Shown: positions 44,021 to 52,900 of the stretch, piece after piece | How the letters are laid out: each line of letters begins with the position of its first letter | Position numbering within the stretch: position 1 is the stretch's first letter | Source: Marivita sp. | GTDB taxonomy: Bacteria; Pseudomonadota; Alphaproteobacteria; Rhodobacterales; Rhodobacteraceae | DNA length: 64,000 bases | Reading direction: 5' to 3' | Assembly: GCF_020055675.1 (NCBI RefSeq) | Contig: NZ_JAIPUS010000008.1 | Location: forward strand, 1-64,000 | Translations under genes and position numbers: made by a program | Notes under the pieces: generated by a model | Seen by the model: only the letters and a program-made list of their open reading frames with translations | Database searches by the model: none | Told to the model about the DNA's origin: nothing

Positions 44021-45046
44021 ATGAAAGCCTATTTCGACCCGCGCCAACTGGGCCACAAACCCGAGGTTTACTATCGCGGCGGAGCGCCGATGCCACATCC
44101 CGAACAGCCGCAGCGCGCCATCCTGATCCGCGATATGCTGCTGGATAACGGCTTTCCGGTCGAGGCACCGTCGGATTTCGGGTTGGCCCCGATCAAGGCG
44201 GTGCATGATCCCGACTACGTCGATTTCTTCGTCCACGCCCATGACCGGTTCTTTGCCGAAGCCCCCGAAGGCGCGCTTGGTATCCCGACGCGCCATCCCG
44301 GTACGCGGCGCGGGCGCTGTCCCACCGACATCAACGGCGCAATGGGGTGGTGGATGACCGACACCTCCACACCGTTGACCGAAAACACCTATCAAGCGAT
44401 CTACTGGTCAGCGCAAACCGCGATCTCGGCGGCGAAAGAGGTGATGGACGGAGCGCGCGCGTCTTACGGCCTCAGCCGCCCGCCCGGCCACCATGCCATG
44501 ACCGATTGCGCAAATGGCTTTTGTTTCTATAATAATGCCGCCATAGCGGCGCATCACATGCGCGGGCGTTGGGACAAGGTCGCGCTGCTGGATGTGGATG
44601 TGCACACAGGCAACGGATCGATGGATATTCTCTATGACCGGGGCGATATCTTCTTCTGCTCGCTGCATCCCGATCCGGCGGTCTATCCGACCTTTTATCT
44701 CGGGTATGCCGACGAGACCGGTGAAGACGACGGGGCAGGCAAAACGCGCAACGAAGTTCTGAACATGGGAGATGGCGAACCAGAGGTGATGGCCGCGCTC
44801 GACCGGGGCATCGCCGCCATTCAGGACTTCGGAGCAGAGGCGCTGGTGATCTCCCTGGGCTTCGACATGGCCGCGGACGACCCGTTGGCGGCGGTCAATG
44901 TCTATCCCGGCGGCTTTGCCGAAATGGCGCGCCGGATCGCAGCGATGAACCTGCCGACGGTGCTGATCCAGGAAGGTGGCTACCTTGGCCCGTCGCTCAG
45001 GACAAATGCCGAAGCGTTCCTGACCACGTTCCGGGACAGTCTCTAA
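44021..45046 (+). CDS. Histone deacetylase-like amidohydrolase (acetylpolyamine type)
   Basis: This 341-residue zinc amidohydrolase is of the class II HDAC/acetylpolyamine amidohydrolase family. Zinc and catalytic motifs are RPPGHHAMTDCANGFCFYNN (the HH pair), LLDVDVHTGNGSMDIL (D-x-H) and SLGFDMAADDPLA. It also has EGGYLGPSL. Homologues remove acetyl groups from polyamines or other acylated amines. It lies 97 bases after the GntR gene on the same strand and overlaps the convergent GNAT gene by 4 bases. Confidence 0.9.
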   Translation: MKAYFDPRQLGHKPEVYYRGGAPMPHPEQPQRAILIRDMLLDNGFPVEAPSDFGLAPIKAVHDPDYVDFFVHAHDRFFAEAPEGALGIPTRHPGTRRGRCPTDINGAMGWWMTDTSTPLTENTYQAIYWSAQTAISAAKEVMDGARASYGLSRPPGHHAMTDCANGFCFYNNAAIAAHHMRGRWDKVALLDVDVHTGNGSMDILYDRGDIFFCSLHPDPAVYPTFYLGYADETGEDDGAGKTRNEVLNMGDGEPEVMAALDRGIAAIQDFGAEALVISLGFDMAADDPLAAVNVYPGGFAEMARRIAAMNLPTVLIQEGGYLGPSLRTNAEAFLTTFRDSL

Positions 45047-45732
45047 GCCGCGCCGCGCGCCAGCAGATAGGTGTTCTTCGCGCGGTCAAAGCCCGCGATG
45101 TGCAGCCCGTCCGCAAAGGCCCCCTCTAACGCGTCGCGGACGCGCAGACGTTCGGATTGCGCTGTTGTCAGATCATCATGCACCAGCGCTGCGAAATCCG
45201 GCGGGATCTGTACCAGCCGGTCAATGAAAACATCGGGGTTGGCGGCTCGGGTCAGATCCCATTCCGCCAAGAGCCGGTCCGAGGCCACGCCCGCGTTGAT
45301 CCCCTCCATCGGGCCATAGTGATCGCGGTAATAGGTCCGGGCGGTGGCGCCAAGCCGGGCGATGTTGAGCACCGCGTTGGCCCGGCGGATCGGGTCGTAG
45401 GTCCAGCGCACTTCGGTGATCCCGCGCGCAAGGCACCAGTGCTTCTGATAAAGCTTCATCCGCAGGCCAAGCCCGCGCCCCTGCCAGTCGGGATGCACGC
45501 CCAGACGGTGAGAATGCTGCGCCTTGGGATCGCGTGTCGGAAACCCGAAGACAAACCCGATCATCAGGTCGTCGGCAAAGGCCCCGGCGACCAGCCCGCC
45601 TTCGTGTTGGATTGCCAGCAGAATGTCGGAATTGTCGGGCGGATCATCCCTGCCCCAGACCAGACGCTGAAACCGTTCGGCCTCTTTCAGCTCGGCCAGC
45701 GACGTCAGATCGCGCAACACAGGGTCCGTCAT
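45043..45732 (-). CDS. GNAT-family N-acyltransferase
   Basis: This 229-residue GNAT protein carries the acetyl-CoA loop HRLGVHPDWQGRGLGLRMKLYQ (Q/R-x-x-G-x-G/A). It is longer than minimal GNATs and resembles those encoded beside N-succinyl- or N-acylamino-acid racemases. The start at 45732 overlaps the stop of the racemase-type gene by 4 bases (ATGA), so the two are coupled and likely act in the same pathway: N-acylation of an amine or amino acid before the enolase step. Confidence 0.85.
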   Translation of the reverse strand: MTDPVLRDLTSLAELKEAERFQRLVWGRDDPPDNSDILLAIQHEGGLVAGAFADDLMIGFVFGFPTRDPKAQHSHRLGVHPDWQGRGLGLRMKLYQKHWCLARGITEVRWTYDPIRRANAVLNIARLGATARTYYRDHYGPMEGINAGVASDRLLAEWDLTRAANPDVFIDRLVQIPPDFAALVHDDLTTAQSERLRVRDALEGAFADGLHIAGFDRAKNTYLLARGAA

Positions 45733-46844
45733 GCCCGCCAGACCTCGACCACCTCGGAGACAGTGTCGAGGTAGTCGTAATCCAGCGTCGCGCCGCAACC
45801 GGCGCCTTCGGGCACCGCCATCAAACCGTCCACCGCCTCAAGCGGTTCATTTATGATATCGCGTTCAAAGTACCGGCTGGCGCTGGATGTGTCGCCGGGT
45901 TTGGTGAAATTCGGCATGGTCGCAAGATGGATGTTATGCGCCCGTCCCACCCCGCTTTCGAGCATCCCGCCGCACCAGACGGGCACCCCGAAAGCCGCGC
46001 AGACGTCATGGATCGCCCGCGCCTCGGCAAAGCCGCCAACCCGGCCCACCTTGATGTTGATGACGCGGGCGGCGCCCAGTGACAGCGCGATGCGTGCATC
46101 CTTGGCCGTACGAATGCTTTCGTCCAGACAGATCGCGGTCTCCAGCGCCGCCTGCACCTGCGCATGGTCGAGAATGTCGTCAAAGGCCAGCGGCTGTTCG
46201 ATATAATCAAGGCCGAACCTGTCCATCCTGCGCAGCATCGGCAGGTCCTGGAGCGCATAATCGGTGTTGGCGTCCACGGTCAGCTTGATGTCCGGGAACC
46301 GCGCCCGCACCCCGGCGAGCAGGTCAAGATCATGCCCGTTCCTGATCTTCAGCTTGATGCGGCGATAGCCTTGCTCCAACGCCTCTGCGATCCGGGTGCA
46401 GGTCTCCTCCAGCGGCGCGATCCCGAGGCTGACCCCGACCTCGACCCGGTCACGCGCCCCGCCCAAAAGGCGGCACAACGGCTGGTCCATCGATCTTGCC
46501 CATAGGTCCCAGACCGCCATTTCAACCACGGCCTTGGCCATGCGGTTGCCCCGCCAGGGTGCCAGCACCGGGGCAATATCGGCTGGGGCCGCGATCTTTT
46601 GCCCAACCAGCTTGGGCAACACCGCACCGCGCAGCAGGTCCAGCGCCCCGGCGGTCGTCTCTTCAAGATAATCCGGCAGGGGATCCATGACGCCCTCTGC
46701 CATCCCCTCGACCCCGTCGGCCCGCAGAACAAGAAGCGGAAACGCCTTGTGCGTCATCGTCCCGGTGGAAATCACGAACGGCGTCAGCAGCGGCAAATGC
46801 ACCATGCGCAGTTCGGCCATGTCGATCCGGATCGGCTGTGTCAT
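45729..46844 (-). CDS. Enolase-superfamily N-acylamino-acid racemase / o-succinylbenzoate synthase-like
   Basis: This 371-residue enolase-superfamily enzyme is of the MLE subgroup (NSAR/OSBS branch). It has the paired catalytic lysines KLKI near residue 165 and VINIKVGRVGG later, with metal-ligand regions LTVDANTDY, IEQPL and CLDES, and CGGMLESGVG. No men genes are near, so menaquinone synthesis is unlikely; the coupled GNAT gene favours N-acyl amino acid racemisation. Family and role are known for homologues; the substrate here is inferred. Confidence 0.87.
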   Translation of the reverse strand: MTQPIRIDMAELRMVHLPLLTPFVISTGTMTHKAFPLLVLRADGVEGMAEGVMDPLPDYLEETTAGALDLLRGAVLPKLVGQKIAAPADIAPVLAPWRGNRMAKAVVEMAVWDLWARSMDQPLCRLLGGARDRVEVGVSLGIAPLEETCTRIAEALEQGYRRIKLKIRNGHDLDLLAGVRARFPDIKLTVDANTDYALQDLPMLRRMDRFGLDYIEQPLAFDDILDHAQVQAALETAICLDESIRTAKDARIALSLGAARVINIKVGRVGGFAEARAIHDVCAAFGVPVWCGGMLESGVGRAHNIHLATMPNFTKPGDTSSASRYFERDIINEPLEAVDGLMAVPEGAGCGATLDYDYLDTVSEVVEVWRA

Positions 46845-47230
46845 GGGGCCGTGTTACGCGACGGGACAGGTTGGGGCAATCGTCAGAGGTCTTGTGGACA
46901 TCCCGAACCATGATTTTGGCGGCACAGGACCACGCAGCGCCGTTCGGGTCCCTTGATCGGCGTGAAGGTCGTCGCTGGCTCTGTCAGCGCGCCGACACTC
47001 CAGGGGCGGGCGACGGTCCGTCCGAACCGGGAAAGTGGACACCACGGTCCCGAACGGCCACCAACGTTCAGAAAAGCTTGAGCTGTCAGGGAAATCGCTT
47101 GGCCCGACCGGGTGCGTCTGGCACTAATTCCGAAGGATTTCGACAGGGACGCTTCCGCGGGGTGCCCCCCCCGATCATCGATGCGCCGGAATGGGTCTGA
47201 CGACGAACCAAGCTGAACGGAGTGACCGAA
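46845..47230. other. Intergenic stretch between racemase and Crp/Fnr genes
   Basis: No conserved ORF, RNA or repeat is recognised in 386 bases between divergently transcribed genes. It should contain both promoters. I could not find a TGTGA-N6-TCACA site here, unlike the two upstream regions further along the locus. Confidence 0.45.
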
Positions 47231-47911
47231 GTGACGGTACACCCAAGTATCAAGCTCCCACGCACCGGTTTGCTCCGGCATGCACCTGTGCGTGTGCTGG
47301 AGGGGCTGGACCGGCTGGCCGTTCCGGTCGCGCTTGAGGCCGAAGCCATTTTATTCGAACAGGGTGACGACGGTGATGCGTTATTCGCCCTGGACGCCGG
47401 GACGCTTGAGGTCAGCGTGCAATCGGCAGACGGGCGAAAACTGACCCTCGACGTCGTGCAGCCGGGCAATCTGATCGGTGAAATCGCCCTGTTCGATCCC
47501 GGCGTGCGCACAGCAACCGTGATGGCCCTCGAACCGTGCCGGCTCTTGTCGGTCTCGCGCGGCGATTTGATACCGGCCATCCTGGGGGATCCCCAGCTTG
47601 GCCTTGATATCACGGCCCTGGCGGCACGGCGAATGCGCCTTTTGACCGAGCAGCTTCATCAACAAGCCTTCCTGCGGTTGCCGGAACGGCTGGCCCGGAA
47701 AATCCTGCATCTGACATCGCAACAAGACGATATCGGAGAGCTGACCATCGGCCAGGAAGAACTGGCCGATTTTTCCGGCGCGTCCCGCGAAGCCGTGTCC
47801 AAGACCCTCTCCAAGTGGCGCCAATTCGGCGTGATCGAAATCCGCCGCCAAAAGATCATCATTCTGGATCGGGACAAGCTCCGGAGCCTCGGCGGCGCAG
47901 ACATTATTTGA
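47231..47911 (+). CDS. Crp/Fnr-family transcriptional regulator
   Basis: This 226-residue regulator has a cNMP-binding domain in its N-terminal two thirds. GNLIGEIALFDPGVRTATVMAL matches the phosphate-binding cassette, with the Glu and Arg that hold cyclic nucleotide. The C-terminal Crp-type helix-turn-helix is IGQEELADFSGASREAVSKTLSKWR. No Fnr-type Cys cluster is present. GTG at 47231 is chosen because GGAG lies 8 bases upstream; GTG at 47222 is possible. It opens a locus containing a cyclase and two CRP-like sites, so cAMP control is likely. Confidence 0.88.
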   Translation: MTVHPSIKLPRTGLLRHAPVRVLEGLDRLAVPVALEAEAILFEQGDDGDALFALDAGTLEVSVQSADGRKLTLDVVQPGNLIGEIALFDPGVRTATVMALEPCRLLSVSRGDLIPAILGDPQLGLDITALAARRMRLLTEQLHQQAFLRLPERLARKILHLTSQQDDIGELTIGQEELADFSGASREAVSKTLSKWRQFGVIEIRRQKIIILDRDKLRSLGGADII

Positions 47912-47917
47912 CCCGTC

Positions 47918-47933
47918 TGTGGCGCAGGTCACA
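47918..47933 (+). promoter_or_regulatory. CRP-like site 1
   Basis: TGTGG-CGCAGG-TCACA, within a longer inverted repeat GTCTGTG...CACAGAC, lies 69 bases before the membrane cNMP-fold gene. It deviates by one base from the classical TGTGA-N6-TCACA and nearly repeats site 2 (49591-49606). Confidence 0.65.
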
Positions 47934-48002
47934 GACAGCCTTTCCATGACATGACACCCCGCGTGCAGTGGTATTTGACCCATTCTGATGGTGGCGGATG
48001 TT

Positions 48003-48719
48003 ATGACGTTACATGAAGGTTTGAATTATCTGGGCCTGTGCGGCGCGCTTGTGTACCTCGTGTCCTATTTCCTCTTGCAGGCCGGTTATATCGGCGGAAA
48101 CTCGAAACCCTATATCTCTTTGAACGTCGTCGCAGCCACGTTGGTCCTGTTGAGCCTGTACGCCTCGTTCAATGCCGCGTCAGCCATCATTCAAACAAGC
48201 TGGATCCTGATATCGCTGTTCGGCGCGTTGCGCATGTACCTGATGCATCGGCGCATCCGCTTTACCGAAGAAGAACAGGATTTCGTGGACAGGCAATTGT
48301 CCGAGCTTCCGCGTCACCTTGCTCGCAAGGTCCTGGATATCGGCATCTGGATCGACGGTCCGCGCGGCGCCGAACTGACACGGCAGGGCGTCGCCAACGG
48401 CCGGCTGATCTACCTCAAGGACGGGCTGGCCGAGGTGATCGTGAATGCCAAACAGGTCGCGACCTGTCGCCCCGGCAGCTTTGTTGGAGAGATGACCGTG
48501 CTGAGCAACGAACCCGCCACGGCAACGGTACGACTGACCACCAATGCCCGTTTGTTCAGCATTGATTGCGAGGCAATGCGCGCCCTTGCCCGCAACGAGG
48601 CAAGCGTTGCGTCGGTCATTCAGACCAGTTTTTCCCACGACATGCGGCTCAAGCTACAGGCCACCAGCCAACATGTAGGGATACGAACGCTGACAGCCAA
48701 CGAGCAGGTACAGCCGTGA
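48003..48719 (+). CDS. Three-helix membrane protein with cyclic-nucleotide-binding-fold domain (Popeye-like architecture)
   Basis: This 238-residue protein has three membrane helices in residues about 5-75 (LGLCGALVYLVSYFLLQAGYI, LNVVAATLVLLSLYASF, TSWILISLFGALRMYL; CBU_0592-like) followed by a cytoplasmic cNMP-binding fold. The cassette GSFVGEMTVLSNEPATATV keeps Gly-Glu but has Ala where cAMP-binding proteins have Arg. Three helices plus an Arg-less cNMP fold resembles animal Popeye proteins, which still bind cAMP. ATG at 48003 has GGCGGA upstream; ATG 47988 is an alternative. The stop overlaps the MBL gene's GTG. Confidence 0.8.
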   Translation: MTLHEGLNYLGLCGALVYLVSYFLLQAGYIGGNSKPYISLNVVAATLVLLSLYASFNAASAIIQTSWILISLFGALRMYLMHRRIRFTEEEQDFVDRQLSELPRHLARKVLDIGIWIDGPRGAELTRQGVANGRLIYLKDGLAEVIVNAKQVATCRPGSFVGEMTVLSNEPATATVRLTTNARLFSIDCEAMRALARNEASVASVIQTSFSHDMRLKLQATSQHVGIRTLTANEQVQP

Positions 48720-49567
48720 CCCACAAGAGCGATCCAGTCATCGACAATCCGGCGTCCGATCTCAGTGTCACGCTTTGGGGCGTGCACGGATCGGTCCCGA
48801 AACCAAGCCTCGAAACATCCCGTTTCGGCTGTGCGACGTCTTGTTACGAAATCACGAATGATGTCCAAAGCCTGATTTGCGACGCCGGAACGGGTCTGGT
48901 CGGTCTTGGGCAAAAGCTGGTGCAGGACAATGTAAAAGATATCGAGATCGTCTTTTCGCATTATCACATCGACCATGTGCTGGGGTTTCCGTTTTTTGCC
49001 CCACTTTATGTTCCCGGAATGCGCGTGCATGTCTATGCATCGCAAGAAATCCTTGGCCGCAGTCCGGGAAAAATGATGAAACGCCTCTTTGCGCAGCCGT
49101 TTTTCCCGATGGGTCTGGATGCCATCAAGGCCGAGCTGACCTGCCACGATCTTTCGACCCGGAAAACGCGGCTCCTGTGTGGCGCAACGGTGGAATGCCT
49201 GCCGCTTTGCCATCCGGGTGGCAATGCAGCGCTCCGGGTTCAGTGGAACGGAAAGACCATCATCTATTCCGGAGACTTTGCCCACGGCGATGCCGCCACG
49301 GACGCAAAACTGAAGAGCTGGTTCGACAATGCCGATCTCGGGCTGGTCGAATGCACCTTCACGCCCGAGACCTATGACAAAGGCCACAGCTTTGGCCACA
49401 CCCATTGGGAAGCCGCGGGCGCGCTGGCCGGCGCGGCCAGGACCTGGGTGGGCGTGCATCATCACCACCTGGCCGACGATCACGATCTGGCGACCGTGGA
49501 CGCCCGACTGCGCGCCCTTCACGCCAACGGACAACTTGGCCGCGACGGCCAGACGATCTGGCTCTGA
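48716..49567 (+). CDS. MBL-fold metallohydrolase
   Basis: This 283-residue metallo-beta-lactamase-fold protein has FSHYHIDHVLGFPFF (HxHxDH), a later CLPLCHPGG His, the YSGDFAHGD Asp and a C-terminal VGVHHHHLADDHD. Such proteins include RNase Z, phosphodiesterases and others. Translation is coupled to the membrane cNMP-fold gene (GTGA overlap) and the cyclase gene follows, so a cyclic-nucleotide phosphodiesterase role is a reasonable but untested idea. Confidence 0.85.
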   Translation: MTHKSDPVIDNPASDLSVTLWGVHGSVPKPSLETSRFGCATSCYEITNDVQSLICDAGTGLVGLGQKLVQDNVKDIEIVFSHYHIDHVLGFPFFAPLYVPGMRVHVYASQEILGRSPGKMMKRLFAQPFFPMGLDAIKAELTCHDLSTRKTRLLCGATVECLPLCHPGGNAALRVQWNGKTIIYSGDFAHGDAATDAKLKSWFDNADLGLVECTFTPETYDKGHSFGHTHWEAAGALAGAARTWVGVHHHHLADDHDLATVDARLRALHANGQLGRDGQTIWL

Positions 49568-49590
49568 ACGGATCAACAAATAATTGCTTT

Positions 49591-49606
49591 TGTGACGCAG
49601 TTCACA
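49591..49606 (+). promoter_or_regulatory. CRP-like site 2 upstream of cyclase gene
   Basis: TGTGA-CGCAGT-TCACA matches the classical CRP half-sites perfectly. It lies 24 bases after the MBL stop and 331 bases before the cyclase ATG. Site 1 shares the spacer CGCAG and the flank AGAC. Confidence 0.75.
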
Positions 49607-49936
49607 GACGCTGTTCCCAGTTGATGACATTGATTGTTCACCCAGCGTCAAGCGGTGGGGAAGATGAATTGAAAGAGGGTTTCGCGTGGCGGCCGTTCGC
49701 GATGTGGGGGTCTTGTCCTTCACGATTTCTGGTCAAGACCGTCGCAAAGTGACGTGTTTTCCTTCGTGCTCTTGTTTGCCCGAACCGTCGGTCCTGTTTC
49801 ATTCGTTTTCATTTCTCCCTGTGAGGGTCGTTGTGAGTGCGACCCTCACATTTTCCGGGGATCAGTGTCCTTACCAGTCATCTGCACGGTACCTGACTGC
49901 TCCGTCAGCGCCGGAACGATCGAGGAGACAGCCCAT
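49607..49936 (+). other. Long leader of the cyclase gene
   Basis: This is 330 bases between CRP-like site 2 and the cyclase start. A start-less continuation of the cyclase frame runs through part of it, but residues there (Cys- and Phe-rich) do not resemble a domain. No promoter hexamers stand out. GAGGAGA precedes the ATG at 49937. Confidence 0.45.
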
Positions 49937-52900
49937 ATGACCAGGCTCTTGATCGAAGAGTTCATCCCCGAGGATCGAAGGACATCGCCGCCCCCCGGTG
50001 TCACGCAAGAGCAGGTCAACGGCACTGCCGTTTTCGTGGATGTCGTGGGGTTTACCCGACTGACCGAAGACCTGGTCGAAACAAAAGGCCGCAAGCTTGG
50101 CGCGGAACTGATCTATGATCAGCTTCAGACCCTCTTTGCCCATACGCTGGCAACATCGCAGTCCCATGGCGGCACCGCCGTGGCGTTTGCCGGCGACGCG
50201 GTCACTCTCTTTTTCGATGCCGACCGGCTTGGCGGTTCCGGCGCAGCGGCACATCGCGCGGCGCAGGTTGCACAATTGCTGGCGCGGGCGCCCGACAACC
50301 CGTTGCGCATCAGCCTTTCGTCGGGGCGGTTCCTGCGCAAAATGACCGGTGATGCTGATCTGGGCAGGCTTGACCTGTTTGCAGGCGAGGCCGCGCAAGA
50401 ACTTGCGGCGCTCGATACGATGTCGCCGCGGCCGGCGATCGTCATTTGCGCCGAAACCAAGCAGAGGATCGCCGCGATCGGCGGCATCACGGTCGCACTG
50501 CCGCTCAACCGCGGGTCATCCATCGTCCATCTTCCCGATATCGAACCGCAGAGGGCCACAAGGATCACCAAAGTCGCGCTGTCCGACGCGCTCGAATGGG
50601 TGCCCTTGCCGCTGCGTGGCCTGGCCTATGCGCTTTGCACCGCCGGGTCCGACAAGGCGCAAGGCGGCCTGGAGGCCGCAGCCCAGATTCGCACTGTGGT
50701 CGCGGTGTTTGTCCATATCCGAGGTCTGGATGTGTCCCACCCCGAGGACGAAACACGGCTTGAAACGATCATTGAACGAATTCAGAGCCTGATCACCCAT
50801 CAGGGCGGGACGGTCCTGGGATTGAACACGGATGAAAAAGGCAGCTACCTGTCTGCCGTTTTCGGCGCGCCCGTCGCCCATGAAAACGACGTGCTCCGCG
50901 CGGTGCTGGCCGCAGACACGATCGCGCGCGCGGCGGCGAAAACCGGTGTCGATGTCGGGATCGGCATCTTTCGCGGCTCCGCCCTGTCGGGCGTTTTCAC
51001 CGCACCCGGACGCGCCCGCTACGACGTCACCGGCACGCCGATGTCTCACGCCGCGCGGCTCATGGTGGCCGCTGCGCCGAACGAGGTCCTTGTCGGCGAC
51101 CGGATAGCAGCCGAATTGTCCGAAAAATTCGTCTTCGCCACATGCAAGGCGGCCTCTGCAAAACGGTTGGTTAAAGCCACCGGCGCGTCTGTCACTAAAC
51201 CGCATGTGGCCGGAACCCGGCTTGTCGACCGGTCGACGGAAAAGCACGAAATACTGTCCACGCTGGCCAAGGGACCGGGATCGAAAGTGGTGATCGAAGC
51301 GTTGCCCGGCATCGGCAAATCGGCCCTGCTTGAGCATGTGCGCGCAACCGATACACGCGCGGACACGCTATGGCTCAGCGGCGGCGGCGAAGAGATTTCG
51401 CGCGATCTGGCCTATCATGCCTGGCGTCAGATCGCCTCCTACATCCTTGGCCTGACACCTCTGCACCTGACGGATGACGCGAAAGCCGTGATGTCCTGGC
51501 TGGCCTACGGTCAAGGCGATCTACCGTCGTCCGTCACCGCGGTCACCGGCCCGGAGCGCGGTTCCGTCATCGCCAGCCAGGTCACCGAGGTGCTGGCCGC
51601 AGTTGCCGCAACCAGACCCGTTGCGCTGAGTTTCGATGACACCCACTGGATGGACACACCCTCGCTCACGCTCTTGCACGGGGTGGTTAAAACCGGCGCG
51701 CCCGTCGCGCTGTTGATCGCCAAGCGACCGGACCCGCCCGCCACGATGGAAGCGGCGATGCTGTTCAGCGCGCCCGATGTAAAGACGATTTCACTGCAAC
51801 CGCTGTCGGACAAAGGGGTGATCAACATCGTCTGCGCCGCCCTCGGGGCAAAGAGCCTCGGGTCGGATCTCGAAAGGCTCATTGTCGAGAAATCCGGCGG
51901 CTCTCCCTTGTTTGCCGGACAGATCGGGCGCGCCTTGAAGGAACAGGGCTATGTGAGGGTCGAAGGCACGCATTGTCTTGTCGCGCCGGGAAAGAAGGGT
52001 CTGGATCGGATCGACTTCCTTGAAACAGTCGAGGCTGCGATCCTCGCGCGTCTGGATACATTGAAGGACAGAACCAAACGTGTGGCGGTTGCCGCATCGG
52101 TTCATGGCCGCAGCTTCAGCCGCCAGGCCGTTGAAATCGCCCTCGGCGTTGAAATGCCCCCCGATGTCGTTGCCGAAGAACTTCGGACGCTCCAGCACGA
52201 AGGCTACATCGCGGCGATCAACCAGGACGCGGACCGCGAATTCCGGTTCAGCCACGCGCTTGTGCAGGACGCGATCGGCGATAGCATGCCCTTCACTGCC
52301 CGCTGCGATATCAATCGCCGCCTGTCCGAGTGGTGGGGCACCTTTTCCAGCCCCGAGGCGATCCAGCGCCGCGCCCGCCACCTGACGCTGAGCCTGCCAC
52401 CGGACGAGCGCGATCCGGAAATTCTGGAGCCTGCGATCGAGGCGCTCGAGGCGGCAGCACATCAGGCTGCAAACGAATCCGCCAATCTCGAAGCAAGCCA
52501 ATTCCACGAGCAGGCAATCGGCTTTGCCGACCGTCTTCCCGATAGCGTCATGACACGACGCAAGCGTCTGCACCTTCTGGCGTCGCGGGCCTATTCGCTG
52601 TCGTTGTTCCGCGGATATGGCGACCCGACAGTCGAAGAGGCCTACAAGGCCGCTCTGGAACTTTCGGACAAGGTGGACAAACAGGAAGACCTGGTCTTCA
52701 CCCTTTACGGTCTGTTTTCCTTCTACGCCTCGCGCGGCGACTACGCCGACAGCGCCCCCATTCTTGGCCGCATCAAGGCCCTGGCAATTGACAGTAAATT
52801 ACAGAAATTACAGATGCTTGCCCATCAAACGGACGCGATTCAACGGATCCTGACGGGCGATATCGCAACCGGCACGGCGCTGGCACGGCAATCCATCGAC

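Noticed and set aside
45729-46844. Menaquinone o-succinylbenzoate synthase (menC)
   Set aside because: Sequence motifs allow it, but no men genes are near, roseobacters use ubiquinone, and the coupled GNAT gene favours an N-acylamino-acid racemase.
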